64,000 nt of DNA, from positions 992,001-1,056,000 of the forward strand of contig NZ_MZMO01000001.1 of NCBI RefSeq assembly GCF_002240565.1, read 5' to 3'. This document shows, piece by piece, positions 45,221 through 53,652 of this stretch; within the stretch, counting starts at the first letter, position 1, and every line of letters begins with the position of its first letter. Below the pieces are notes generated by a model. That model saw only the letters and a program-made list of their open reading frames with translations, did no database searches and was not told where the DNA came from. The position numbers and the translations under genes are program-made. This DNA comes from Clavibacter michiganensis subsp. insidiosus. GTDB lineage: Bacteria > Actinomycetota > Actinomycetes > Actinomycetales > Microbacteriaceae.

Positions 45221-46128
45221 GCGACGAGACGGCACCCGCCGCCGCGCCCGCGCCCGCCCCGACGCTCCTCGGCCCCGCGGAGATCCGGGACCTCGCCGAG
45301 CTGCTCGGCGTCGCGCCCACGAAGAAGCTCGGCCAGAACTTCGTCATCGACGCCAACACCGTTCGCCGCATCGTCCGCGTCGCGCGCGTCGAGGCCGGCA
45401 CGCACGTGGTGGAGGTGGGGCCCGGGCTCGGATCCCTCACCCTCGGCCTCCTCGAGACCGGCGCGAGCGTCGTCGCGGTGGAGATCGACGGCCGGCTCGC
45501 CGAGCAGCTGCCCGTCACCGTCGCGCTCTTCCAGCCGGACGCCGCGCTCACCGTCGTGCACGAGGACGCGCTCCGCGTCGCCAAGCTGCCGGGGGATCCC
45601 ACCGCGCTCGTCGCGAACCTCCCGTACAACGTGTCCGTGCCCGTGCTGCTGCACCTGCTCGAGCACTTCCCGGCGATCCGCACGGGCGTCGTCATGGTGC
45701 AGGCCGAGGTCGGGCATCGCATCGCCGCGGCGCCCGGATCCAAGGTGTACGGGTCCCCGAGCGTCAAGGCCGCCTGGTACGGCGCGTGGCGCACGGCGGG
45801 CCAGGTCAGCCGCCAGGTGTTCTGGCCGGTGCCGAACGTCGACTCCGTGCTCGTCGCCTTCGAGCGGCACGCGGAGCCGTTCGCGTCGGAGTCGCTTCGC
45901 GTCCGCACGTTCAAGATCGTCGACGCGGCCTTCCAGCAGCGCCGCAAGATGCTTCGCCAGGCGCTCGCCGAGCTGCTCGGCGGGAGCGAGGCCGCATCCG
46001 CGCTCCTCGAGGCCGGAGGGGTCGCCCCCACTTCGCGGGGCGAGCAGCTGAGCGTGCACGACTACCTCCGCGTCGCCCATGCCTGGGCGGATCGCGAGGC
46101 GGACGGAGTGCCTCCCAGCCTCCGCTAG
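45217..46128 (+). CDS. rsmA: 16S rRNA (adenine1518-N6/adenine1519-N6)-dimethyltransferase
   Basis: RsmA (KsgA) dimethylates two adenines in the 3' hairpin of 16S rRNA during 30S maturation. The 303-residue product shows [28 protein letters not shown] (SAM loop), [11 protein letters not shown] and the catalytic [12 protein letters not shown]. An Ala/Pro-rich leader of about 20 residues precedes the conserved part. GTG 45217 overlaps the tatD stop. Confidence 0.95.
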   Translation: MSDETAPAAAPAPAPTLLGPAEIRDLAELLGVAPTKKLGQNFVIDANTVRRIVRVARVEAGTHVVEVGPGLGSLTLGLLETGASVVAVEIDGRLAEQLPVTVALFQPDAALTVVHEDALRVAKLPGDPTALVANLPYNVSVPVLLHLLEHFPAIRTGVVMVQAEVGHRIAAAPGSKVYGSPSVKAAWYGAWRTAGQVSRQVFWPVPNVDSVLVAFERHAEPFASESLRVRTFKIVDAAFQQRRKMLRQALAELLGGSEAASALLEAGGVAPTSRGEQLSVHDYLRVAHAWADREADGVPPSLR

Positions 46129-46131
46129 GTT
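46126..46131 (+). promoter_or_regulatory. -10 element TAGGTT of ispE, overlapping the rsmA stop
   Basis: The TAG stop of rsmA forms the first half of TAGGTT, which ends 7 nt before ATG 46139. ispE may thus have its own leaderless transcript besides readthrough from rsmA. Confidence 0.45.
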
Positions 46132-46138
46132 GGAGCAC

Positions 46139-47077
46139 ATGACCTCCGCGGCCACCAGCTCCGACGTGGTGCACGCGCGGGCCCCGGGGAAGATCAACGT
46201 CTCCCTCACGGTGGGCGCCCTCCAGGACGACGGGTACCACGACGTCGCCACGGCGTACCAGGCGGTCAGCCTCTACGAGGACGTGTGGGCCACGAAGGCC
46301 GACGGGTTCTCGGTCGAGTTCGGCGGATCCATCGACACGTCGCACCTCACCACCGGCGCCGACAACCTCGCCGTCCGTGCGGCCCGGCTCCTCGCCCGGA
46401 GCACCGGCTACCGCGGGGGCGTGCACCTGCGCATCGAGAAGGACGTGCCCATCGCGGGCGGGATGGGCGGCGGATCCGCGGATGCCGCGGCCACCCTCCT
46501 CGCCTGCGACACCCTGTGGGGCACCGAGCGCACGCGCGACCAGCTGCTCGCCCTCGGCGCGGAGCTCGGCGCCGACGTTCCGTTCGCGCTCGCGGGCGGC
46601 ACCGCCATCGGCACGGGCCGCGGCGATCGCCTCAGCCCCGCGCTCGCCAAGGGCACGTTCCAGTGGGTGCTCGCCATCGCCGAGTTCGGCGTCTCCACGC
46701 CCGACGTCTACGGCGAGCTCGACAAGCACCGCGAGCGCCACGCGCAGGACATCTTCCCGGCGCAGCAGATCCCGCAGGTCGACTCCGGCGTGCTGCAGGC
46801 GCTGCGGGCGGGGGATCCGCACATGCTCGCCGAGGTCCTCCACAACGACCTCCAGGCGCCCGCGCTGCACCTCGCGCCGGGCCTCGGCGAGGTGCTGCAG
46901 CTCGGCGAGGAGAACGGCGCGCTCGCGGGCATCGTCTCGGGATCCGGCCCCACGGTCGCGTTCCTCGCGGCGGACCTCGACAGCGCGCTCGAGCTGCAGA
47001 TCGCGCTGAGCGCCGCCCGCCTTCAGGTGATCCGGGCGACCGGGCCCGTGCACGGAGCCCGCATCATCACGGGCTGA
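46139..47077 (+). CDS. ispE: 4-Diphosphocytidyl-2-C-methyl-D-erythritol kinase
   Basis: IspE phosphorylates CDP-methylerythritol in the MEP isoprenoid pathway. The 312-residue GHMP kinase has [14 protein letters not shown] at the start, [19 protein letters not shown] as the ATP loop and [13 protein letters not shown] near the end. Position after rsmA is the common actinobacterial order. It converges on a small gene, with 33 bases between. Confidence 0.95.
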   Translation: MTSAATSSDVVHARAPGKINVSLTVGALQDDGYHDVATAYQAVSLYEDVWATKADGFSVEFGGSIDTSHLTTGADNLAVRAARLLARSTGYRGGVHLRIEKDVPIAGGMGGGSADAAATLLACDTLWGTERTRDQLLALGAELGADVPFALAGGTAIGTGRGDRLSPALAKGTFQWVLAIAEFGVSTPDVYGELDKHRERHAQDIFPAQQIPQVDSGVLQALRAGDPHMLAEVLHNDLQAPALHLAPGLGEVLQLGEENGALAGIVSGSGPTVAFLAADLDSALELQIALSAARLQVIRATGPVHGARIITG

Positions 47078-47110
47078 CGCGCGGTCCGAGGCGCGACCGG
47101 GGCCGACCGG

Positions 47111-47530
47111 CTAGCTCACGACTCCCGTCGCGCGGAGGTGGCGGATCAGGTCGGCCGGGTCGGCGCACATCGCGTCGAAGATCCGGTGGAGCGTCTCGGT
47201 GCGCTCGGCCGGGCCCACCGCGACGCAGGGCTTCCCGAGGCCGAACGCGATGCCGGCCTCCATGTGCGCGGCGGCCCCGGCGGGGAGCACCAGCACGAAC
47301 CGGTCGGCGGCGCGCAGCGCGGCGAGGTCCTGCTCGAACAGGCGCCGGATCCCCGGGTCGTCGAGGTCGGCATCGTCCGCGCCGCCCGGTGCGGCGAAGG
47401 CCGCGGCCTCCGGGTCGTAGGCGGCGCGGATGAAGCACGAGGACCGAGCGCCCACGCCGTCGAGCGCGTCGAGGACGTCGGCGATCGCCTGCCTGTTCCG
47501 CCAGCTGCCGGCGACGAAGAAGGTGCTCAT
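47111..47530 (-). CDS. Nucleoside 2-deoxyribosyltransferase-like protein
   Basis: The 139-residue protein begins MSTFFVAGSWRNRQAI and contains FVLVLPAGAAAHMEAGIAFGLGKP, the pattern of nucleoside deoxyribosyltransferase/YtoQ-like domains in which the Glu is catalytic. DLAALRAADRFVLVL precedes it. Substrate is unknown; a nucleotide-sugar binding role is also possible. It lies 50 bases downstream of the HAD gene on the same strand. Confidence 0.7.
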   Translation of the reverse strand: MSTFFVAGSWRNRQAIADVLDALDGVGARSSCFIRAAYDPEAAAFAAPGGADDADLDDPGIRRLFEQDLAALRAADRFVLVLPAGAAAHMEAGIAFGLGKPCVAVGPAERTETLHRIFDAMCADPADLIRHLRATGVVS

Positions 47531-47580
47531 GCGGCGACGGTAGCGGGAGTGCTCGAGTCCGAGGTCCCCGGCGGCGGATC

Positions 47581-48285
47581 TCAGCGGGCCGCGGCGAGGT
47601 CGCGGACGATCCGCGCGGCGGCATCGTGGAGCGTGAGCGGCGTCGCGCCGCCCGATGACCGGTGGACGAGCACGGCGCGCATCCCGGCAGCCCGCGCACC
47701 CGCGACGTCGGTGACGGGGTGGTCCCCGACCATCCAGCTGTCCCGGGCCGCCCCCGTCAGCCGGAGCGCGGTCGCGAACACGCGCGGATCCGGCTCCTCC
47801 ATCCCGAGCGACGCGCTCGTGATGGTGCGCATGACAAGGGGAGCGAATCCGAGCGCCTCGACGACGCCGGGCAGCTCCGGGGCGTGGTTGCTCAGGATGA
47901 CGCTCGGGAGCCCCGCACGCGACACGGTCTCGAGCGCCTCGCGCGCGCCCGGGAGGATCCGCCACGCGTCCGGCCGGTAGTAGACCCGCGGGACCTCCGC
48001 CATCGCGCGCTCCGTGATGACGTCCTCGATGCCCACCTCCCGGCACGCGTCCGCGAGGACGGGCGATGCGGCCGCCCACCATGCGGACGGGCTGCGGTGG
48101 AGGCCCATGCCGTCCGGTCCCCAGCGCGGGAAGCCGTCGCGGAGCGCTCGGTCGAGGGCGTCGACGTCCACCCGCTGCGTCGGATCGACCGCGAGGACCG
48201 CCTCCCGGAGCACGTCCGGCCACATCCCGTCGCGCGCGGCGAGCGTGCCGTCGAAGTCCCAGAACACCATCCGCGTCGCGCCCAT
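47581..48285 (-). CDS. HAD-superfamily hydrolase
   Basis: The 234-residue phosphatase has motif I in VFWDFDGTLAARDG (nucleophile Asp), motif II SNH in VILSNHAPEL, a Lys-equivalent region and motif IV in MVGDHPVTDVAGARAAGM. A cap of about 80 residues follows motif I. Small phosphorylated metabolites are likely substrates; no specific one is indicated. Confidence 0.85.
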   Translation of the reverse strand: MGATRMVFWDFDGTLAARDGMWPDVLREAVLAVDPTQRVDVDALDRALRDGFPRWGPDGMGLHRSPSAWWAAASPVLADACREVGIEDVITERAMAEVPRVYYRPDAWRILPGAREALETVSRAGLPSVILSNHAPELPGVVEALGFAPLVMRTITSASLGMEEPDPRVFATALRLTGAARDSWMVGDHPVTDVAGARAAGMRAVLVHRSSGGATPLTLHDAAARIVRDLAAAR

Positions 48286-48380
48286 CTGCCCACCGTAGGG
48301 GGGAGCGTCCCGCGCAGACGGTGCCGCCGCTGTCTGCGCCAGCCCTCCTCCTCGCCGTCTCCGGGCCGTCGATGCCCCCG

Positions 48381-48386
48381 TAGCCT
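48381..48386 (+). promoter_or_regulatory. -10 element TAGCCT of the VOC-GNAT gene
   Basis: TAGCCT ends 6 nt before ATG 48393, the same hexamer and spacing as at 22651 and 32268. Confidence 0.45.
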
Positions 48387-48392
48387 GGCCGC

Positions 48393-49289
48393 ATGGCGGG
48401 GATCGTGTGGTGGGAGGTCGAGACGGCGGAGCCCGAGCGGTTCCAGCGCTTCCACGCGAGCCTGTCCGGCTGGGACTTCGAGCGCGCCTTCGCCGAGACG
48501 GGGCTGGGCGCCGACTACTGGATCACCCGCCACGGCGGCGAGGGGATCAGCGGCCTCCAGCGCGCGGCGTCGCCCGTCCGGCCGTCGACGGCGGGCGCGC
48601 GCGTGCACCTCGCGGTCGACGACCTCGAGGTCGACGACCTCGCGGTCGACGACCTCGAGGTCGCCCTCGCGCGGGTGGTCGAGCTCGGCGGGACGGTGGA
48701 GCGCGCGCGGACGGAGCTCGGCGAGGACGACAGGTGGTTCGGGGTGTTCCGGGATCCGACCGGCGTGTCCTTCGGGCTGTGGACCCGGAATCCGCAGCGG
48801 GGCGGCGCACCGGCGCAAGACGGCGCATCGACCGAGGGCCCCGCGTGGCGATCCGAGGAGCCCGCCGCGCCCGATGCCCATGCGGACTCCGATGCCGTCC
48901 GCTACGAGTGGCGCGGGCCGTTCGCCAACCGGGAGGTCGACCTCCTGCACGCCGAGGCCTTCGACCATCCGCCGTTCGAGGACGACTGGGCGGACCAGCT
49001 CGGCCGGCTCAGCCTCGGCTGGGTGACCGCGCGCGACGACCAGGGCCTCGTCGGGTTCGTGAACGTCATCTGGGACGGCCTCGTGCACGCGTTCGTGGAG
49101 GACACCGCCGTCGCGGTCCGCGCGCGACGGCGCGGCATCGGCGTCCGGCTCATCGCGACAGCACGCGAGCACGCGGCGGCGGCGGGCTGCGAGTGGCTGC
49201 ACGTCGACTTCGAGGACCACCTGCGCGACTTCTACCTCGGCGCCTGCGGCTTCACGCCGACGAGCGCCGGGCTGATCCGGCTCCGCTGA
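48393..49289 (+). CDS. VOC (glyoxalase-like) domain fused to a GNAT acetyltransferase
   Basis: The 298-residue protein joins two domains. Residues 1-135 are a vicinal-oxygen-chelate domain (GIVWWEVETAEPERFQRFH, WFGVFRDPTGVSFGLW). A Pro/Ala linker follows, and residues about 165-298 are a GNAT domain with VEDTAVAVRARRRGIGVRLIATA and HVDFEDHLRDFYLGACGF. The fusion suggests resistance or modification of a small molecule, which is inference. A 15-bp in-frame repeat expands the VOC domain (VDDLE/VDDLA/VDDLE). Confidence 0.82.
   Translation: MAGIVWWEVETAEPERFQRFHASLSGWDFERAFAETGLGADYWITRHGGEGISGLQRAASPVRPSTAGARVHLAVDDLEVDDLAVDDLEVALARVVELGGTVERARTELGEDDRWFGVFRDPTGVSFGLWTRNPQRGGAPAQDGASTEGPAWRSEEPAAPDAHADSDAVRYEWRGPFANREVDLLHAEAFDHPPFEDDWADQLGRLSLGWVTARDDQGLVGFVNVIWDGLVHAFVEDTAVAVRARRRGIGVRLIATAREHAAAAGCEWLHVDFEDHLRDFYLGACGFTPTSAGLIRLR
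48615..48659 (+). repeat. Three in-frame 15-bp tandem units in the VOC domain
   Basis: Three copies of a 15-bp unit based on GTCGACGACCTCGAG (one with a two-base change) encode VDDLE-VDDLA-VDDLE. The usual VOC segment would need only one copy, so the domain gained about ten residues. Confidence 0.85.
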
Positions 49290-49301
49290 GGGCCGTCCGC
49301 G

Positions 49302-49838
49302 TCAGTCGCGCACCCGCTGCGCGTGGGCGCGGGCCTTCATCCGGTTGCCGCACGTGGCCATGGAGCACCACTTCGCGGTGCCCGGGCGGCTGCGGTCGAG
49401 GAGGAAGAGCTCGCACTCGGCGTTGGCGCAGGGGCGGAGGCGGCCGGGCAGGCGGGCGGTGACGGTCGACCAGGCGAGCACGGCGTCCACCGGGAGGCGG
49501 TCGTCGTGCGGCACGCGGAGCTCCCAGACCACGCCGTCGGCGGTGACGCGCGGCGTGCGGACGGCGCCGTCGACCACGGCCGCGAGCTCCGCGACCGCGG
49601 CGGCGTCTCCCCGGACGACGGCCTGGAGCGCGTCGCGGGCGTGGCGGAGGCGGTCGAGCTCGGCGGCGCTGCCGGTGCCGCCCCAGTCGCGGGCGAGCCG
49701 CCGGCCGGATGCGCCGGCGAGGCGGTCCTCGCGCTGCCCGTCGACCACCGGCGCGCTGTTCAGCACGGCCAGCAGCAGCTCCTCGTCCCGGTCCACGGCT
49801 CCTCGATCCTCCGCGCACGGGTGGCGCGATGGATCCAT
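49302..49838 (-). CDS. CGNR zinc-finger regulator, second copy
   Basis: The 178-residue protein has an ABATE-type N-terminal region with ELLLAVLNSAPVVDG and a C-terminal zinc finger: PCANAECELFLLDRS, then WCSMATCGNRMKARA with the CGNR signature. It is a paralogue of the product of 19932-20492 and, like it, is divergent from a metabolic gene. It is expected to sense stress or a ligand and act as a repressor or activator. Confidence 0.85.
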   Translation of the reverse strand: MDPSRHPCAEDRGAVDRDEELLLAVLNSAPVVDGQREDRLAGASGRRLARDWGGTGSAAELDRLRHARDALQAVVRGDAAAVAELAAVVDGAVRTPRVTADGVVWELRVPHDDRLPVDAVLAWSTVTARLPGRLRPCANAECELFLLDRSRPGTAKWCSMATCGNRMKARAHAQRVRD

Positions 49839-49840
49839 GC

Positions 49841-49881
49841 TACCGTCTCGCTAACCGCCAAAACAACTCAAAGGGGTTAGC
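49841..49881 (+). promoter_or_regulatory. Promoter and inverted repeat between CGNR gene and hydrolase
   Basis: TACCGT (49841-49846) is a likely -10 for the hydrolase. Just after it, GCTAACC (49850-49856) and GGTTAGC (49875-49881) form perfect 7-bp inverted arms with an 18-nt spacer, spanning the predicted transcript start and leader. A purine-rich AAAGGGG in the right part serves as ribosome site. Confidence 0.5.
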
Positions 49882-49882
49882 C

Positions 49883-50743
49883 ATGGTCACCGTCCACCAC
49901 CGCACCGTCTCCGTCGACGGCCTCGACGTCTTCTGGCGCGAGGCCGGGCCCACCGACGCACCCGTGCTCCTGCTCCTGCACGGGTACCCGTCGAGCTCGC
50001 ACATGTTCCGGCACCTGATCCCCGCGCTCGCGGGCCGCTTCCGCGTCATCGCGCCGGACCTCGTCGGGTTCGGCCGCTCGTCCGCGCCGTCCGTCGAGGA
50101 GTTCGACTACACGTTCGCCGCGCTCGCCGAGGTGACCGCCCGCTTCCTCGCCGCGATCGGGGTCACCCGCTACGCGATCTACGTTCAGGACTACGGCGCC
50201 CCCGTCGGCTGGCGCCTGGCGCTCGCCGACCCGTCCGCGGTCACGGGCGTTGTCTCGCAGAACGGCAACGCCTACGAGGAGGGCTTCGTGCCGGCGTTCT
50301 GGGATCCGATCTGGGCCGACGCCGCCGCGCGCACGGACGCCACGCGCGACGCCCTCCGGCCGGCCCTCGCTCGCGCGGCCGTCGAGTGGCAGTACACGCA
50401 CGGGGTGCCGGATCCGTCGGTCGTGGATCCCGACGCCTGGGAGCACGATCTCGCGCTCCTCGCCCGCCCCGGCCAGGACGACGTGCAGCTCGCGCTCTTC
50501 CGCGACTACGCCACCAACCGCGATCTGTACCCGGCGGTGCACGCGTGGCTCCGCGAGTCGCGGGTGCCGGTGCTCGCGATCTGGGGGCGGAACGACGAGA
50601 TCTTCGCCGCGGCCGGCGCCGCGGCCTTCCGCCGCGACGCACCTGACGCGCGCGTGGAGCTCGTCGACGGCGGGCACTTCCTGCTCGAGTCCCACCTCGA
50701 CCGCGTGGTCCGGGCCATCGGCGAGTGGCAGGCCGCGGCGTGA
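49883..50743 (+). CDS. Alpha/beta hydrolase, haloalkane-dehalogenase/epoxide-hydrolase-like
   Basis: The 286-residue enzyme shows the oxyanion motif HGYPSSSHMFRHLIP, APDLVGFGRSS, an Asp nucleophile in IYVQDYGAPVG (QDYG rather than GxSxG, as in dehalogenases and epoxide hydrolases), the acid in WGRNDEIF and the His in DGGHFLLE. Substrates are probably xenobiotic or plant-derived halides or epoxides, which is inference. ATG 49883 follows AAAGGGG by 6 nt. Confidence 0.88.
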   Translation: MVTVHHRTVSVDGLDVFWREAGPTDAPVLLLLHGYPSSSHMFRHLIPALAGRFRVIAPDLVGFGRSSAPSVEEFDYTFAALAEVTARFLAAIGVTRYAIYVQDYGAPVGWRLALADPSAVTGVVSQNGNAYEEGFVPAFWDPIWADAAARTDATRDALRPALARAAVEWQYTHGVPDPSVVDPDAWEHDLALLARPGQDDVQLALFRDYATNRDLYPAVHAWLRESRVPVLAIWGRNDEIFAAAGAAAFRRDAPDARVELVDGGHFLLESHLDRVVRAIGEWQAAA

Positions 50744-50759
50744 GGCGCGGCCGCCCTGA

Positions 50760-52466
50760 TCAGCCGGCGTCGACCCGCTCGTACCGCTCGACGTTCGCGT
50801 TCGTCACGTGCCAGTCGTCGGTCTTGGCGAAGCCGCGCGGGGTGAGCGCCTCGGCGACCTCGGGCCGGATGTCCTGCTTGTCGCTCGTGACGAGCCACAC
50901 CACGTCGGCGCCCTCGACCTCGTTGACTCGGTCTGCCAGCGGGTAGGTCTCCTCCCAGAGGCCGTCGGTGTCGCCGGGCGGCGTGCGCAGCAGGATGTCG
51001 TCCATGCCGCGGAAGGCGTCCGGGTACGAGTACGCGACGATGCGCGAGGTCGCCTTCGGGTGGCGGCGGACCGGCCCGAAGATCACGGCCTCGGTCGTGC
51101 CGGGCGCCTCCTGCGCGCGCTCCTCGGAGACGATCCGGGCGATGGCTGCCCAGTCGGAGTCGGCCTTCACGGTGGTGGTGCGGTCGTGCACGAGTTGCAT
51201 CACCGACAGCGCCACGAGCACGGCCGTGACGGCGGCGACGAGCGGCTTCCACCTGAGCGCGAGGATCCCGACCGCCATGAGCATCGCGAACGCGGGCGCC
51301 GTGTACGCCATGTAGCGCGGCGAGTAGAGCGGCGACATGAGGGTGGACGCGCCGATGAGCAGCAGCGTCGGCACGACGAACCACACGACGGCGAGCTGCA
51401 GGATCGTCGGCGACCACCCCGCGTGCAGGTACGCCGACTCGAACTCGGCGAGGGCGCCCTCCGGCTCGAGGCGCGAGGCGCGGCGGGCGCGGACCAGGCG
51501 GATCCCGCGGCGCACCAGCAGCGCGAGGCCCACGAGCGCGAGCGCCCAGGCGAGGAGGCCGAAGACGTCGTTCTGGGAGAAGAGCTGCGTCGAGATCACC
51601 TGCGTGATCGTGTTCGGGCCGATGGGCTTGATCCACCCGACCTGGCCCGACTGGTCCGTCACCACGCGCACGAGCGGCAGCGAAAGGAGCCCGGCCGAGA
51701 TGGAAGCGAGGGCCCAGCCGAGCAGCGACACGACCATGGGCCGGCGGCTGCGGCGGCCGACGCGCGCCGAGGCGATGGCCCACAGGATCACGACGCCGTG
51801 CGCGCCGACGAGCAGCGCGAGGTACACGAAGGTGGAGGCGCCGAGCCACGCGAGCAGGCCGTAGAGCGCCCACCATCGGGCCTGCACCTGCCAGCGGGAT
51901 CCGGCACGGCGGGCCGCGAGCACCAGCACGATCGTGAGCGCCACCGCGATGAGCGTGCCGAGCGCGAACGAGCGTCCCTCGGTGCCCATCCACGCCGAGC
52001 GGGGGATCACGACGAAGACCAGCCCGGCGACGATGCCGGTGGCGCGCGTGGAGACCGTGCGGGTGAGCAGCACCACGCCCGCGGCGGCCAGGCCGATGAA
52101 CACGGCGCTCGGGAAGCGGAGCGACGTGGGCGAGTAGCCGACCAGCTCGAACCACGCCTTCATGCCCGCGTAGTAGAGGCCGTGGACGGCGTCGACCGTG
52201 CTGAGCTCGCGGAGGAGGTCGTCCCAGGCGCGCGTGGCCGAGATCACGGTCGCGGCCTCGTCGTACCAGACCGAGGGCGCGCCGGCGAGGGGGAGCGCGA
52301 GCAGGAAGCCGAGGAGGCCGATGAGCCAGGCGTCGCCCCAGCGGCGGTGGTGGAAGCGGCCCAGGCCGCCCGCCGGGCGTCCGCCGCGGGTCCCGTCGGC
52401 GGGCCGTCGTACGCTGGGACCGGTCGACGCGGATCCGCGTCCGCCGTCCGTACGGAGGTCTGTCAT
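50760..52466 (-). CDS. GT39/ArnT-like membrane glycosyltransferase
   Basis: The 568-residue protein has a 40-residue cytoplasmic Arg-rich tail and about eleven membrane helices. The first outer loop carries VWYDEAATV with the Asp-Glu typical of lipid-phosphate-sugar-dependent GT-C transferases, and a periplasmic-type C-terminal domain of about 120 residues follows. It probably mannosylates a cell-envelope polymer or glycolipid. ATG 52466 overlaps the divergent moeB ATG within one CATG; a later start is possible. Confidence 0.78.
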   Translation of the reverse strand: MTDLRTDGGRGSASTGPSVRRPADGTRGGRPAGGLGRFHHRRWGDAWLIGLLGFLLALPLAGAPSVWYDEAATVISATRAWDDLLRELSTVDAVHGLYYAGMKAWFELVGYSPTSLRFPSAVFIGLAAAGVVLLTRTVSTRATGIVAGLVFVVIPRSAWMGTEGRSFALGTLIAVALTIVLVLAARRAGSRWQVQARWWALYGLLAWLGASTFVYLALLVGAHGVVILWAIASARVGRRSRRPMVVSLLGWALASISAGLLSLPLVRVVTDQSGQVGWIKPIGPNTITQVISTQLFSQNDVFGLLAWALALVGLALLVRRGIRLVRARRASRLEPEGALAEFESAYLHAGWSPTILQLAVVWFVVPTLLLIGASTLMSPLYSPRYMAYTAPAFAMLMAVGILALRWKPLVAAVTAVLVALSVMQLVHDRTTTVKADSDWAAIARIVSEERAQEAPGTTEAVIFGPVRRHPKATSRIVAYSYPDAFRGMDDILLRTPPGDTDGLWEETYPLADRVNEVEGADVVWLVTSDKQDIRPEVAEALTPRGFAKTDDWHVTNANVERYERVDAG

Positions 52467-53652
52467 GGGGTCGTCTCTGCCGCTCGTCGATCGGGAGGGC
52501 ACCGACCCCGGGGGGCGGGGCCTGGGTGGTCCTGGCTCCGGGCAGGATGCGCGCGAACGGCGCGAACGCCACTCCCGGCACCTCGCCCTTCCCGGCATCG
52601 GGATGGGGGGTCAGTCCCGCATCGACCAGGCGCGCGTGCTCGTGATCGGCGCGGGCGGCCTCGGTTCCCCCGTGCTGCAGTACCTGGCCGCGGCGGGGAT
52701 CGGGACCCTGGGAATCGTAGACGACGATGCTGTGGACCTCTCGAACCTCCAGCGCCAGACCATCCACGGCACGCCCGACGTCGGCCGGCCGAAGACCTCG
52801 TCAGCCGCGGATTCCGTGCACCGCACCGACCCGGGCATCGAGGTGGTCGAGCACGCCGAGCGCCTCACGAACGACAACGCGATCCGGATCCTCAGCGGAT
52901 ACGACGTGGTCGTCGACGCCACCGACAACTTCGCCACGCGGTACCTCATCAGCGATGCGGCGGCGCTGGTCGGCGTGCCGTGCGTGTGGGGATCCGTGTA
53001 CCGGTGGGACGCGCAGGTCACCGTCTTCTGGGACGCGGCGCCTGACGGCCGCGGCATCGACTACCGCGACGTCTTCCCCGAGCCGCCGGCGGACGGCGCC
53101 GTGCTCTCCTGCGAGGAGGCGGGCGTGTTCGGCGCGGTGTGCGGCACGGTCGGGGCGCTCATGGCGACCGAGGTCATCAAGCTCGTCACCGGCGCGGGGA
53201 CGCCGCTGCTCGGCCGGGTCGTGGTGCTCGACGCGCTCGCCGGCACCAGCCGCACCATCGGTGTGAAGCGCGCCAAGGGCCGCCAGCGTGTCACGGCGCT
53301 CGCCGACTACGACCTGTTCTGCGGCGTGGGCGCGGCCACGGACGGCACCGAGCTCGACGCGGAGGAGGTGGAGTGGATCCTCGCCTCCGACGAGCAGGTC
53401 GTGCTCCTCGACGTGCGCGAGCCCGACGAGCGGCTCGTCGACTCCATCCCCGGCCATGTCCCGGTGCCGGTGCGCATCGTCACGGTGGATCCGGGTGCGG
53501 TGCCCGGCGCGATCACCGACCGCGTGATCGTCTACTGCGCCTCCGGTGTGCGCTCCCGGGCGGCCGCGGCGGCGCTGCGCGAGGCGGGGCGCGACGCGGT
53601 GAGCCTCCGCGGCGGGATCCAGTCGTGGCGGAGCGTGGCGGGGCGGGCGTGA
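52465..53652 (+). CDS. moeB: MoeB/ThiF-type sulfur-carrier adenylyltransferase with rhodanese domain
   Basis: The enzyme adenylates the C-terminal Gly of a ubiquitin-like carrier (MoaD or ThiS) and supplies sulfur by its rhodanese domain. The 395-residue product shows VLVIGAGGLGSPVLQYLAAAGIG, DDDAVDLSNLQRQ, DATDNFATRYL and a C-terminal rhodanese with Cys in VIVYCASGVRS. The two zinc CxxC pairs are each reduced to one Cys (VLSCEEAG and DLFCGVG), so the structural zinc may be absent. GGAGG lies 6 nt before ATG 52465. The stop overlaps the next GTG. Confidence 0.88.
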   Translation: MGSSLPLVDREGTDPGGRGLGGPGSGQDARERRERHSRHLALPGIGMGGQSRIDQARVLVIGAGGLGSPVLQYLAAAGIGTLGIVDDDAVDLSNLQRQTIHGTPDVGRPKTSSAADSVHRTDPGIEVVEHAERLTNDNAIRILSGYDVVVDATDNFATRYLISDAAALVGVPCVWGSVYRWDAQVTVFWDAAPDGRGIDYRDVFPEPPADGAVLSCEEAGVFGAVCGTVGALMATEVIKLVTGAGTPLLGRVVVLDALAGTSRTIGVKRAKGRQRVTALADYDLFCGVGAATDGTELDAEEVEWILASDEQVVLLDVREPDERLVDSIPGHVPVPVRIVTVDPGAVPGAITDRVIVYCASGVRSRAAAAALREAGRDAVSLRGGIQSWRSVAGRA

